From NCBI GenBank assembly GCA_029251165.1, contig JAQXDW010000007.1, positions 62,001 through 126,000 on the forward strand: DNA of 64,000 nt, written 5' to 3'. The notes beneath the pieces are model-generated. The model searched no databases and was not told the DNA's origin. It saw nothing but the letters and a program-made list of their open reading frames with translations. The translations under genes and the position numbers were made by a program. Every line of letters starts with the position of its first letter. Positions within the stretch are counted from its first letter, which is position 1. The stretch is from Myxococcota bacterium. Lineage in GTDB: Bacteria; Myxococcota_A; UBA796. This document shows, piece after piece, positions 17,128 through 25,472 of the stretch.

Positions 17128-17334
17128 TCAGAAAAGGGTGCCCTGGCGGGGGGCATCGAGCGCCTCGATGCGGACCTCTGCGCCCTGGAGACGCAGGGTA
17201 CGGGCCAAGGCATGGGCGAGCAGCTCGGGCAGCGGGCGGCTGTCTCCGTAGGGATGCCAGGCCCGAAGCTTTCCGGCGCGGTGGCCAGAGGTGTAGCGGA
17301 CATGCAGTCGCGCAGTCAGTGTTTGATCATCCAT
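17128..17334 (-). CDS. 68-aa protein ending in a beta-clamp-binding-like QGTLF
   Basis: The ATG at 17334 has AGGAGG six bases ahead, so the gene looks real despite its size. The protein is basic at the N-terminus (TARLHVRYTSGHRAGKLRAWHPYG), then has a helical segment (PELLAHALARTLRLQG), a beta strand, and the last residues APRQGTLF. The terminal QGTLF fits the Qxx(L)F pattern of sliding-clamp-binding peptides. No family recognised. It stands alone, leftward, upstream of the lipoprotein operon. Confidence 0.6.
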   Translation of the reverse strand: MDDQTLTARLHVRYTSGHRAGKLRAWHPYGDSRPLPELLAHALARTLRLQGAEVRIEALDAPRQGTLF

Positions 17335-17391
17335 CACAGCCCTCCTGAACAAGCGTTCACCATGAACGCCTGTACAGTATAGGGGATTCAC

Positions 17392-17743
17392 CAGGCGCGC
17401 TCAAGGGATGCTGACGAAAGGGGGCTCGTTCTCCCAATTGTCCCCTGAAGCCGCATCCGTCTGGACGGCCAGATCAACACCATGCTCCATAAAGCACTGC
17501 AGCCGTTCCGCCTGTTTGTGCATGGGCTTGAGAAACAAAGCGCCGCGGTATGCCACCCTACAACGCCTGAGGGTCCAAAGCGGGGCCATAACATCGATTA
17601 ATAAGGTACTACAAAGACAACAACCCGATCCCAGCGTCCTCATCTGCTGCCCCTGATGCCGCTGTCTGCCTGCCGGTTTTTAAACCCGCGAAACTACAAT
17701 TCAGGGAAATCAAGATGACTGCGAAGGGCACAAGGGCTAGGAT
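17392..17743. other. Low-GC spacer of about 350 bp
   Basis: This spacer has visibly lower GC than its surroundings and separates the 68-aa gene from the propeller lipoprotein. Apart from the doubtful ORF at 17401-17589 I see nothing certain. It should contain promoters for both flanking, divergent genes. Confidence 0.5.
17401..17589 (-). CDS. Doubtful small ORF in AT-richer spacer
   Basis: A frame of about 62 residues (ATG at 17589; the frame is open to 17643) whose second half (HKQAERLQCFMEHGVDLAVQT) reads like real protein. It has no convincing ribosome site and an overlapping rightward frame is also open. Possibly a remnant or chance. Confidence 0.25.
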   Translation of the reverse strand: MAPLWTLRRCRVAYRGALFLKPMHKQAERLQCFMEHGVDLAVQTDAASGDNWENEPPFVSIP

Positions 17744-19033
17744 ATGGCCGCCTCCTTGGAGGGCCTCTTGTCCAGCGTGCTGCTGACCGTTCTGCTGTCC
17801 TGTGGGCGTCTACCAGAAGAGTCCACTGTGGACACCTGTGATGGTCCTCCCTGGCCTGCGTCGGCCATGCCTGGACAGATCATGATCGCGGACACCGGGG
17901 GCGGAAAGATTGTGCTGGTCGATCGGATCGGCGGCGAGCAGGAGTCATCGCTGTGTCTCTCCAGCCTGCTCCCAGATGACTGCGCGACGCTCCGAGAGGA
18001 TGGCGCGGCGAGCTGTCAGGTCTTTGGAATCACCGCCGACAACCACGGACTCCTCGTCTCCTTCTCCAACACCTCTCCCACCCGGGCCGTCTCCGGTGTG
18101 ATGCACTACGACACCCTCAGCGAGGAGATGTCCTGGCGCATCGACGGGCTGCGATTCCCCCTGGACCACGCGCTCCGAGAGACTTGCCTCACCATGGGCA
18201 ACCAGGAACCCCTCTGCCGCCTCCGGATGCCCCATGCCGCAAACTGGAGCCCAGACGGAGAGCTGGTCATCGCAGACACCCTCAACGATCGCGTCCTGCT
18301 GCTCCGCCCTCCAGATACCGGCACAGGGGTCGCAGATGTCATCGCCACGCTCGACTCCAGCGAGAAAGACTGGGGCGCTGCGCGCTGGCCGAACCATGTC
18401 CAGGTCCTCAGTCGGAACCACGAGGTCTATCTCCTGGTGACCTACAAGGGCTCTGACCCCAGCGAGACGGGGAACAACCACGCCGGGCGCATCATGCTCT
18501 GGGAGGTCACCGATCCAGCCAGCCCGCGTCGCGTCTGGGCCTATCCAGAGGAGGGCTACCTCGCGGCCGTGCACCACGCCGTCATCCAAGAGGGCGCTCC
18601 AGACGGCGAGCAGCTGATGCTCTACGCCCACAGCTTCGGCTCAAGCGACGCCTTCGAAGGTGAGACGGGCAGCATCGGCATGGCGCTGGCGACCTTGGAT
18701 TCCCCGCCGGTCTACCTCGGAGACGGGCTGACCTCTACGGACGAGGCCCTCGGATTCGTTCGCTCCGCCGACCTCATCGATAACGGCAACACCCTCCTCG
18801 TGACGGACTCCGGCTGCGAGCACCCCAACGACAGCTGCTCCCGCATCCCCCGGGTCTTAGAGCTGAGCTTCACCCTCCCCGAGCCCGCAGGCATCAGCGG
18901 AGCCTTCTCCCCCGATCACAGCGCGCAGCGGTTCATCGACCTGCCGATGCTCGGACACAGCCTGGGCAGCGGACTGCAGTACCCGTTTGAGTCCGAGCTG
19001 GTCCCGCAGCCGCAGTCACGGTTTCGCCCCTGA
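17744..19033 (+). CDS. Beta-propeller-type lipoprotein
   Basis: 429 residues with a lipoprotein signal (VLLTVLLSCGR, Cys20). The mature part has repeated strand-turn elements typical of NHL/arylsulfotransferase-like propellers (GQIMIADTGGGKIVLVDR; GELVIADTLNDRVLLLRP; NTLLVTDSGC) and Cys-rich acidic loops. No catalytic motif recognised, so a binding or structural role at the envelope is the safest reading. Its 3' end faces the TPR gene with a four-base gap. Confidence 0.72.
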   Translation: MAASLEGLLSSVLLTVLLSCGRLPEESTVDTCDGPPWPASAMPGQIMIADTGGGKIVLVDRIGGEQESSLCLSSLLPDDCATLREDGAASCQVFGITADNHGLLVSFSNTSPTRAVSGVMHYDTLSEEMSWRIDGLRFPLDHALRETCLTMGNQEPLCRLRMPHAANWSPDGELVIADTLNDRVLLLRPPDTGTGVADVIATLDSSEKDWGAARWPNHVQVLSRNHEVYLLVTYKGSDPSETGNNHAGRIMLWEVTDPASPRRVWAYPEEGYLAAVHHAVIQEGAPDGEQLMLYAHSFGSSDAFEGETGSIGMALATLDSPPVYLGDGLTSTDEALGFVRSADLIDNGNTLLVTDSGCEHPNDSCSRIPRVLELSFTLPEPAGISGAFSPDHSAQRFIDLPMLGHSLGSGLQYPFESELVPQPQSRFRP

Positions 19034-19037
19034 AGCG

Positions 19038-20084
19038 TCAGCGGTCGAGCTCTGCCATCGCCATGCTCAGCACCGGCCACGAACCGACGTCTTCCTCGAC
19101 GCGGTGAAGCAGGTCGCGCGCGGTGTCGGTCTGACCGCTGGCGTGAAGCAGGAGCGCCTGTCGACGCGCGACGTTGGCAATTCCGGCGCGTACCCCTTCT
19201 TCTCCCGTCCAGGCCATGACGCCCTCCGCCCGGCCGCTGAGGTACAGCGCCCGCCAGTCTGAGGCGAGGACCTGGGTATACATCGCCATCGCCCGCTCGG
19301 GCTGCTCAAGCAGCTCAAAGCACCGCCCCTGCCAGATCTTTGTGTTGAGATCCCTCGGATAGCGCTGAGCGAGGAGCGCGAGCAGCGCCAGGGAATCCCA
19401 GGGTCGATCGGCGAGGAGCAACTCACGGGCACCGGCATGGAGCTGAAGATCCAGCGCGCTGGGACCCACTCCTTGCTCAGTCTGGGGGATCTTGAGTCGG
19501 ACCAAGGCCATCTGAGTGTCTCGCACCAGCAGCAGCGGAGCGATCTGCTCACACCGTGACAGCGCGACCGCAGCCTCCACATAGTCTGTGTCTGCCAATG
19601 CCAGCCGAGCCTCGACACAGGCTCGCTCGGGAACCTCAGCCAGGGTGTCGAGGCGCTGACGGGCGAGGACATACTCACCGCTGGCGGCGGCACTCCAGGA
19701 CAGCAGGAGCGCAGGCTCCGGATCCATTGGGCTCAGCTCACTCGCCATCGTCGCAGCCACCTCGACCACATCGGGCTGTCTCGCCGCCAGACCTGCCCAG
19801 GCCAGCGCCAGCGGAGGCTCGACCCGCTCGGGGAAGTCCGCCTGTAGAGAGAGCAGCACCACGCGGGCATCGTCCGGACGATTGCTGTGGACCAAGGCCT
19901 GCCCCAGCCGCCAGCGCGCCTCCCCGCCCGTCGGATCCGCTTCGACGAGCACGCGGAGCGTCTCGACGGCTGCTGGCAGGTCGTATCGCGTGAGGGCGGC
20001 ATGCCCTTCATCCAGCATCACCCGGTGTTCGGGCTGCGGAGACCAAGCCGCCATGGCCGACGGCATCAAGAAGAGCATGAGCAT
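19038..20084 (-). CDS. Exported TPR-repeat protein
   Basis: 348 residues with a signal peptide (MLMLFLMPSAMAAW). The rest is helical with TPR-like repeats (LPAAVETLRVLVEADPTGGEARWRLGQ; LLALLAQRYPRDLNTKIWQG), suggesting a periplasmic protein-binding scaffold. The ATG at 20084 begins the signal peptide. No specific partner can be named. Confidence 0.8.
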   Translation of the reverse strand: MLMLFLMPSAMAAWSPQPEHRVMLDEGHAALTRYDLPAAVETLRVLVEADPTGGEARWRLGQALVHSNRPDDARVVLLSLQADFPERVEPPLALAWAGLAARQPDVVEVAATMASELSPMDPEPALLLSWSAAASGEYVLARQRLDTLAEVPERACVEARLALADTDYVEAAVALSRCEQIAPLLLVRDTQMALVRLKIPQTEQGVGPSALDLQLHAGARELLLADRPWDSLALLALLAQRYPRDLNTKIWQGRCFELLEQPERAMAMYTQVLASDWRALYLSGRAEGVMAWTGEEGVRAGIANVARRQALLLHASGQTDTARDLLHRVEEDVGSWPVLSMAMAELDR

Positions 20085-20233
20085 GGTTCCTTATTGATGC
20101 CGAGCAACGGATCCGGTTCCACCCCTCCGGTGAGTTTGTCTCTCTTCTCTTCGAGGGTGCTCAACAGCCGACCGTCCATATCCATGATTCCAGTTCCAGT
20201 CTCTTCTTTCTCGAGGGCAGCAGGATCGAGCAC
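20066..20233 (-). CDS. Doubtful 55-aa ORF upstream of, and overlapping, the TPR gene
   Basis: A GTG-started frame (20233) encodes a hydrophilic acidic peptide (DPAALEKEETGTGIMDMDG, then LLSTLEEKRDKL) ending 19 bases inside the TPR gene. Just upstream another leftward frame (20161-20325, ATG start) reads EALEEHAAEEKMAPE, and the two would join with one frameshift into a single acidic small protein. It may be a broken gene, a sequencing error, or chance; a rightward frame without a start codon is also open. Confidence 0.25.
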   Translation of the reverse strand: MLDPAALEKEETGTGIMDMDGRLLSTLEEKRDKLTGGVEPDPLLGINKEPCSCSS

Positions 20234-20483
20234 TCCGGGGCCATCTTCTCCTCCGCGGCATGCTCCTCAAGCGCTTCTTGGATGCCCCTTCCTGGAGGAG
20301 CACGCTCCTTGGTGTTGGTCTCCATCTCCTGCGCACGGACGGCGCGCGCTCACCCGCGACGCTCGGCCTGGTTGACCTGACGCTTCTGCCCGACGGCAAC
20401 ACAACACCAGGGCCTGCCTCGCGGCGTCGCCCCCAAGAGGCTCGTGCTGTTTCTGACGAGCGCTGGTGAGACCCCGCTGGGGC
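20085..20483. other. Roughly 400-bp region without a confident gene
   Basis: Only weak candidates are present (see the 20066-20233 entry). On the rightward strand a frame around 20096-20260 has protein-like composition but no ATG, GTG or TTG start. I assign no gene. Confidence 0.45.
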
Positions 20484-21251
20484 TCAGTCCGTCGCCTCAC
20501 TGGCCTCCGCGCTGAAGGCCAGCGTAAACGCCAGGGTGACCGCGACAGGATCGCTTGGTCCCAGGCAGTTAAACACCAGGCCATCCAAGGGCATGCGCCC
20601 GAGGTTGGCGAAGAGCTCGCCACCCGGGACCGACTGCAGGGTCAGCTTGCGGCCCAGGGCGCGCCCCGCAGCCTCGGTGAAGATGCGTGCGGTGTCCGGC
20701 GCCGTGAAGATCGCAGCGAGCTGCCGGCCCTGGGGATCTGGCGCCAGGGCGATCTGTGGTGCGCCGCCGCCGTCAGGGGGAATGAACGCGATGAGAAATG
20801 CGCTCTCCGTGAGCAGACTGACCGTCGCCTCGTCGTCTCTACGCTCGACGAGCGCGGCCTCTACCGCCCGTGCACGGCCCCAGCTCCGCAGCGACGGGAA
20901 GTGCTCGGAGAGGAAGCGGATGCCATCAGGGAGGGTCGGGTTGATGGCGAGGCCGGTGAGGTCATCGGCGAGGTTGCTCAGCAGCCACTCCCCGGTGGTC
21001 TCGATCCAGGCCAGGTCCTCAGCGTGTCCGATGGCCTGGAGGTGCTGCTCCAGGGCCGCACCGTCTGTGAAGATCTGCAGCCATCGCTCCCCAGCGCGCT
21101 CCTGAACCAGCAGGCGGTGCTGCCCCTCGCTCGTCTCCGCTGGAACCCGCCAGGTCCCGTGCTCGACGAGGGTGCGGAGGAGGTCGATGTCGTCGAGTCG
21201 CGTGCTGTGGCGGCCCTTGAGGGCATCTCGAATGGGAGACAGGCTGGGCAT
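20484..21251 (-). CDS. SseB-like protein with two repeats
   Basis: 255 residues. The ATG at 21251 is chosen over earlier in-frame codons because the residues before it are proline-rich and non-coding in character. Residues about 40-70 (HRLLVQERAGERWLQIFTD) resemble the SseB N-terminal domain, and a second copy of the pattern (AFLIAFIPPDGG, then GRQLAAIFTAPDTARIF) follows near 155-190. SseB-type proteins are small cytoplasmic proteins of unclear role, often near secretion or polymorphic-toxin genes, but no such neighbours are present here. Confidence 0.65.
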   Translation of the reverse strand: MPSLSPIRDALKGRHSTRLDDIDLLRTLVEHGTWRVPAETSEGQHRLLVQERAGERWLQIFTDGAALEQHLQAIGHAEDLAWIETTGEWLLSNLADDLTGLAINPTLPDGIRFLSEHFPSLRSWGRARAVEAALVERRDDEATVSLLTESAFLIAFIPPDGGGAPQIALAPDPQGRQLAAIFTAPDTARIFTEAAGRALGRKLTLQSVPGGELFANLGRMPLDGLVFNCLGPSDPVAVTLAFTLAFSAEASEATD

Positions 21252-21289
21252 CGGAGGTCCTGGACACGGGGTTGGGAAGAATAGCCAGC

Positions 21290-21499
21290 TCAGGATGATC
21301 TGGGGAGGGTCAGCCCTCGGAGCGCCATCAAGAGCAGGCTTACGCCAAGCACAATGGTAAACGCAGCCGTTCGTGGGCTGTCCGAGTGTCCCCACCACTG
21401 ACCGATCATCACCGCACCGTTCAGACCCAGCGCGACCAGTCCGAGCCGGTGCACCAGGGACATCGATGGATCACGGGGAGCGCCTTGAGGATCGGTCAT
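21290..21499 (-). CDS. Small two-helix membrane protein
   Basis: 69 residues with two hydrophobic helices (LGLVALGLNGAVMIGQW and AAFTIVLGVSLLLMALRG) and a short hydrophilic N-terminus. It lies just upstream of the SseB-like gene on the same strand, with 38 bases between. Function unknown. Confidence 0.55.
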   Translation of the reverse strand: MTDPQGAPRDPSMSLVHRLGLVALGLNGAVMIGQWWGHSDSPRTAAFTIVLGVSLLLMALRGLTLPRSS

Positions 21500-21641
21500 C
21501 GCAGCCCAGGTATCCGACCATCTCCGCTCCGAACAGCACCGATCCGGGGTGCCAGCGCAGCGGGCTGACTCCAGACCAGGCGGCCCCCCTGGCGTGCAGA
21601 GACCACGGCGGCATCACGACGCACGTGGCGATGCTCGCGCG

Positions 21642-22466
21642 CTACTCGCCATAGAAGAAGGCCGGGGTTGTCTCAAACTGAAACGCCACCGACAGCTCCT
21701 GGCAGACCCCGTCCTCATCCGGCTCGAGATCCGCTGCGCTGGTGACCAGGGTGGTGACCAGCTCTCGGATGTCGCCGAGATCACCCTCCTCTACAATGCG
21801 CAGGATGTCGCTGTTGCTGACCCCGCCGCCAAACACGCCAGTCATGATGCCATCCTCAGACACCGCCAGCCGGACCGCCCCCTCAGGCATGTCGAACTCA
21901 AGCTCCACGTCCAGCACCTGCAGCGGCAGGAACAGGGGAACCCCGCGGACGTCTACCACCCCGTCGGTGATCGTGGTCTGCTCGACGTAGGCATAGGGCG
22001 GAAATTCAGAGCGACCGAAGCTCTGACCATCGAGCATCTCCCCGTCTGTGCCCATGATCGGCGCGCCGTCGGCTCGGGTAAACTCCAGCGAGACGCAGTC
22101 GTCGTTGTCGAAGTCATCGATCCCGGTGAGCTTGACCATCAGCAGCAGCTCGCCGTTGTTGACCGAGTCCTGGATAAGATCCTCGACCGCAGAGGCCTCG
22201 GTGGCCTCCAGGGCTGGGATGAGCCCTGAGAAGGCGTTGTCGATGCCTTCGTTGCCAGCCGGATCGATGAGGTCCTCGTGGCTACAGCCCTCCCAGTCGT
22301 TGTCGTCACTGACGTGGTCATCGAGGTTAAAGCCCCAGACGACGCCGTCCTTCCGGCGGGTGTAGGCGACGACATTGAGGACCGCAGTCAGCTCCTCTCC
22401 CGTCGAGCAGTCTGCGACCGCCTCGGTCTTGTCGCCTCCGCATGCGCTGAGCAGCAGCCAGATCAT
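21642..22466 (-). CDS. Acidic lipoprotein, last gene of the DUF1592/DUF1552 operon
   Basis: 274 residues. The ATG at 22466 has GGAG close ahead and begins a short lipoprotein signal (MIWLLLSACGGD); a long in-frame extension upstream is only the shadow of the DUF1552 gene. The mature part is strongly acidic with paired Cys (residues about 19, 54 and later) and resembles secreted proteins that accompany DUF1552 genes in Myxococcota. No enzymatic motif. It starts ten bases after the DUF1552 stop. Confidence 0.75.
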   Translation of the reverse strand: MIWLLLSACGGDKTEAVADCSTGEELTAVLNVVAYTRRKDGVVWGFNLDDHVSDDNDWEGCSHEDLIDPAGNEGIDNAFSGLIPALEATEASAVEDLIQDSVNNGELLLMVKLTGIDDFDNDDCVSLEFTRADGAPIMGTDGEMLDGQSFGRSEFPPYAYVEQTTITDGVVDVRGVPLFLPLQVLDVELEFDMPEGAVRLAVSEDGIMTGVFGGGVSNSDILRIVEEGDLGDIRELVTTLVTSAADLEPDEDGVCQELSVAFQFETTPAFFYGE

Positions 22467-22476
22467 CTGATTCTCC

Positions 22477-23799
22477 TCAGAGCTCGATGTCAGAGAGGCC
22501 ATCGGTCGCCTCGGACTCACCAGCACCGAAGCTCGCGGCGGGCACATCCATGGCGCGGATGAGCGAGAGCATCGCCTTGCTGGCGCTCTCCTGAGTGTAC
22601 GAGCGGTAGTGCTGTCCGGTGACAATGCGACCGGCCCCGCCAGCCACAATGAGCGGGATCTCATCGAGAGCATGGGTCCGTCCCTCAGAGGTCTCCGAGG
22701 CCGCGAGGACGATGCTGTTGTCCAGCAGGCTCCCCTCTCCCTCGGGCACCGCACGCAGCGCCTCCAGCAGGTAGGCCAGCTCCTCCATCACCTGAACGGT
22801 GATGCTGTGGACCTCTGGCTGATCGCCACCCTCGTTGTGGGTGAGGTTGTGGTGGCCATCGGTGGTGTCGGTGAACAGCTCATTGTTCAGCGGCGAAGTG
22901 AAGTGGAACGAGAACACCCGGGTCTGGTCGCAGGCCAGGGCCATGGCGAGCAGATCGGACATCGCACGGCTCCGTGCAGAGAGCTGAGTGCGGCCGTCGA
23001 TGTCGGGGTACTCCTCGAGCGGCGCCTTGGGCGTGGAGCAGGCCGCGAGATCCGGCGGGTCATCCGAGAGGCGAGCGAGTCGAAGCTCCAGCTCCCGGAT
23101 GCCATCGAGGTGCTGCTCCAGCCGCTGCCGATCGCTGCTGCCGAGCTGTGACTGCATCGCGTTGACGTCGGAGAGCACCGCATCGAGCACGCTGCGCCGA
23201 TAGCCGAGGCTGGGATCGACCACGCCCCCCTCGCCCGGCTCCCGGAAGGTCTCACCGAAGATGCGCTCGTAGAAGGTGAACGGATCAACCTCTGCGGGCT
23301 TGGTGGCGTTGGGGCCGGTGAACGAGAAGATCCCCGAGGAGGAGATGCCGATCTCCAGGGAGCGGTAGAGGGTGGCGTCCCCGATCTCAGCGGCGATGAT
23401 CTGATCGATGGTCGGGCCTGCGACGGTCCAGTCGTCGTCGTCCCCATCGACCTGCTGTCCCGTCAGCAGCCCGGCAGCACCCGACCAGTGCGGAGAGATG
23501 TTGTCGACCTTGACGGACATCCCGCTGAGGACCGTGATGATGTCCGTGAGGTTCGCCAGCGGTGCCAGCTCCTCGGAGACGGTCCAGTCGCTCCCCTCAC
23601 CGGTCGGCGTCCACTGATCGGGGCGGTTGCCGTTGCCCCAGAAGAACAGCCCGAAGCGCTTGGGGAACAGATCGGCTGCAGCCTGAGCGGTACGGGGAGC
23701 GAAGATCTCCAGGGCGGGCAGGCCGACGGTGACCAGACCGCCGCCAGCGAGCGCACCGCGAAGGAATCGACGACGACTTGGGGTGTGCTTGCCGCTCAC
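22477..23799 (-). CDS. DUF1552 family protein, Tat-exported
   Basis: 440 residues with a twin-arginine signal (SRRRFLRGALAGGGL, then AQA). The body carries the DUF1552 pattern: RFGLFFWGNGNRPDQWTP near the start of the mature protein, HWSGAAGLLTG, and late HNLTHNEG and DNSIVLAASETSEGRTHALDEIP, related to sulfatase/DUF1501-like alpha/beta proteins. Its biochemical role is not established. The GTG start overlaps the DUF1592 stop by four bases (GTGA). DUF1552 and DUF1592 proteins are regularly neighbours in Planctomycetota and Myxococcota and probably work together outside the cytoplasm. Confidence 0.9.
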   Translation of the reverse strand: MSGKHTPSRRRFLRGALAGGGLVTVGLPALEIFAPRTAQAAADLFPKRFGLFFWGNGNRPDQWTPTGEGSDWTVSEELAPLANLTDIITVLSGMSVKVDNISPHWSGAAGLLTGQQVDGDDDDWTVAGPTIDQIIAAEIGDATLYRSLEIGISSSGIFSFTGPNATKPAEVDPFTFYERIFGETFREPGEGGVVDPSLGYRRSVLDAVLSDVNAMQSQLGSSDRQRLEQHLDGIRELELRLARLSDDPPDLAACSTPKAPLEEYPDIDGRTQLSARSRAMSDLLAMALACDQTRVFSFHFTSPLNNELFTDTTDGHHNLTHNEGGDQPEVHSITVQVMEELAYLLEALRAVPEGEGSLLDNSIVLAASETSEGRTHALDEIPLIVAGGAGRIVTGQHYRSYTQESASKAMLSLIRAMDVPAASFGAGESEATDGLSDIEL

Positions 23800-25403
23800 T
23801 GGATCGCTCCTGTCGTGGTGAAGCTGTCGGAGAGAATGGTCTGGATGAGGAGCTCCTGGAAGGAGTATCCAGACTCGGCAAACGACTCTGCCAGCCAGTC
23901 CACCAGCGCCTCCTCACCATCCACGATGGCGTGTCCCGTGGCGTACTGAAAGACGTGGCTGGACATGCAGGGTCCGAGATCTTCGTGCTCTGCGACGGCC
24001 TCTCCGAGCGCCCAGGCAGACGAGAAATCCGCGCCGTCGAGATCACCGCTCGGATCGATCATGGCGTCGTTCTCGGTGTCGCGCCAGCGTCCGATGCCGT
24101 CGAAGTTCTCCAGGCCCAGACCGATCGGATCGGTGATCTGATGGCAGGACGAGCAGCTCGGATCTTCCAGGTGCGTCGTGATGCGCTCTCGCAGCGTCGG
24201 AGACTCAGAGTCCGCCTCGGGGATGGAGGTGTCGACATCTCCTGGCGGCGGTGGAATGTCGTTGCAGAGCAGGACCGTGCGCACAAACTTGCCGCGCAGG
24301 GTGGCGGAGGTCGAGGTGGGGTGGGAGTGCAGGGCGAGCACGCTGGCATGTCCGAGCAGACCGCGCCGCCCGTCGTCCGCCTCCAGCCAGACCTCTCCGA
24401 AGCCCGTCTCCTCCGGAGCTGCGATGCTGTAGAGCGCCGCCAGTCGACGATCGACGAAGGTTCGCTGGGTGGTGAGCAGCTCCCGGAAGTCGGCGTCATC
24501 CTCCAGCAGGAGGGCCTCGATGAGCAGGAGGGTCTCCTCGCGAGCCGACGGGCCGAGGTCGGGGCTGGCGTGGGTGAAGGCCATCGGATCTTTGCTGAGA
24601 TCGTCGAGTTCGTAGAGGCCGAGCAGCTCGGTGAACAGGTTGCGGACGCCATCTCGTGCGCGATCGTCAGACAGCATCCGACGGGCCTGAACATCCAAGC
24701 CGGCGGAGGTCATCAGCTCACCAGACTCCGCCGCCAGCAGCAGCTCGTCATCGGGCAGGGTGTTCCACAGCAGGAAGCTCAGCCGGGTGGCGATCTCGAA
24801 GTCGCTCAGCCGACGGCGCTCTGGATCATCTGGATCCGCGATGCCGTGCTCGGTGCGGTAGAGAAAGCTGGGCGACTGGAGGATGGCGGAGATGGCATAC
24901 ATCGCGCCGGTGTGGAAGTCCTCCGCGTCTTCTCCGATCGCCGTGACGACGGTGGTCAGCCGATCGATCTCACTCGCCGTCAGCGGCCGCCGCCACGCCG
25001 CTCGACCAACGGCGGTGATGAGCAGCGCTGCGCAGTCCTCGTCGGCAGGACCGACTGGCTCGCAAGGGTAGAAGTTGGCCCGCAGCTCGGGGTCCTCCGT
25101 GACCTGCTCGGCGACGAGGTAGGCGGCAGACTCGTACAGCTCGACACCATAGGAGGACACCGAGTTGACCGCCGCGCCGACAGACAGCAGGCCGACGATC
25201 TCGCTGTCCGGCTCGAGGCTGCTCGGCAGGACCAGCCCCTCACCGAACAGGGTGGTCACTGCGTTGCTGTACTGGGTGGCGGTCAGGCGACGGAGCGCGG
25301 GCGGAGCCGGGGCGACCTCTGGAGGCGGCCCAAGCGAGCGTGCAGCGGTGTCGTCTGCTCCCTGGCAGCCGATGAAGAGCGCGGTGAGCGCGGTGGGAGT
25401 CAT
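23796..25403 (-). CDS. DUF1592/DUF1588-type protein with one CxxCH heme site, lipoprotein
   Basis: 535 residues. The ATG at 25403 has a GGAGGAGAG site directly ahead, and a lipobox-like LFIGC follows. Domain order as in planctomycete-type PSD proteins: N-terminal RRLTATQYSNAVTTLFG (DUF1587-like), RAAWRRPLTASEIDRL, FLYRTEHG, RLSFLLWNTLPDDELL (DUF1592), then DFRELLTTQRTFVDRRLAALY and RGLLGHASVLALHSHP (DUF1588), with CSSCHQ (Cys417, Cys420, His421) for a single c-type heme, and a C-terminal DUF1585-like part. Probably a periplasmic or outer-membrane redox protein paired with the DUF1552 protein; substrate unknown. Confidence 0.9.
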   Translation of the reverse strand: MTPTALTALFIGCQGADDTAARSLGPPPEVAPAPPALRRLTATQYSNAVTTLFGEGLVLPSSLEPDSEIVGLLSVGAAVNSVSSYGVELYESAAYLVAEQVTEDPELRANFYPCEPVGPADEDCAALLITAVGRAAWRRPLTASEIDRLTTVVTAIGEDAEDFHTGAMYAISAILQSPSFLYRTEHGIADPDDPERRRLSDFEIATRLSFLLWNTLPDDELLLAAESGELMTSAGLDVQARRMLSDDRARDGVRNLFTELLGLYELDDLSKDPMAFTHASPDLGPSAREETLLLIEALLLEDDADFRELLTTQRTFVDRRLAALYSIAAPEETGFGEVWLEADDGRRGLLGHASVLALHSHPTSTSATLRGKFVRTVLLCNDIPPPPGDVDTSIPEADSESPTLRERITTHLEDPSCSSCHQITDPIGLGLENFDGIGRWRDTENDAMIDPSGDLDGADFSSAWALGEAVAEHEDLGPCMSSHVFQYATGHAIVDGEEALVDWLAESFAESGYSFQELLIQTILSDSFTTTGAIQ

Positions 25404-25472
25404 CTCTCCTCCAGCAAGGAGCACACGGTAGGGGGTAATGCAGTGGGTTTCAAGGACTTGCTGTAGTGGAGG

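Noticed and set aside
23778..25466. Rightward open frame of 562 codons opposite the DUF1592 gene
   Set aside because: Shadow of a well-supported gene; no domain or ribosome site.
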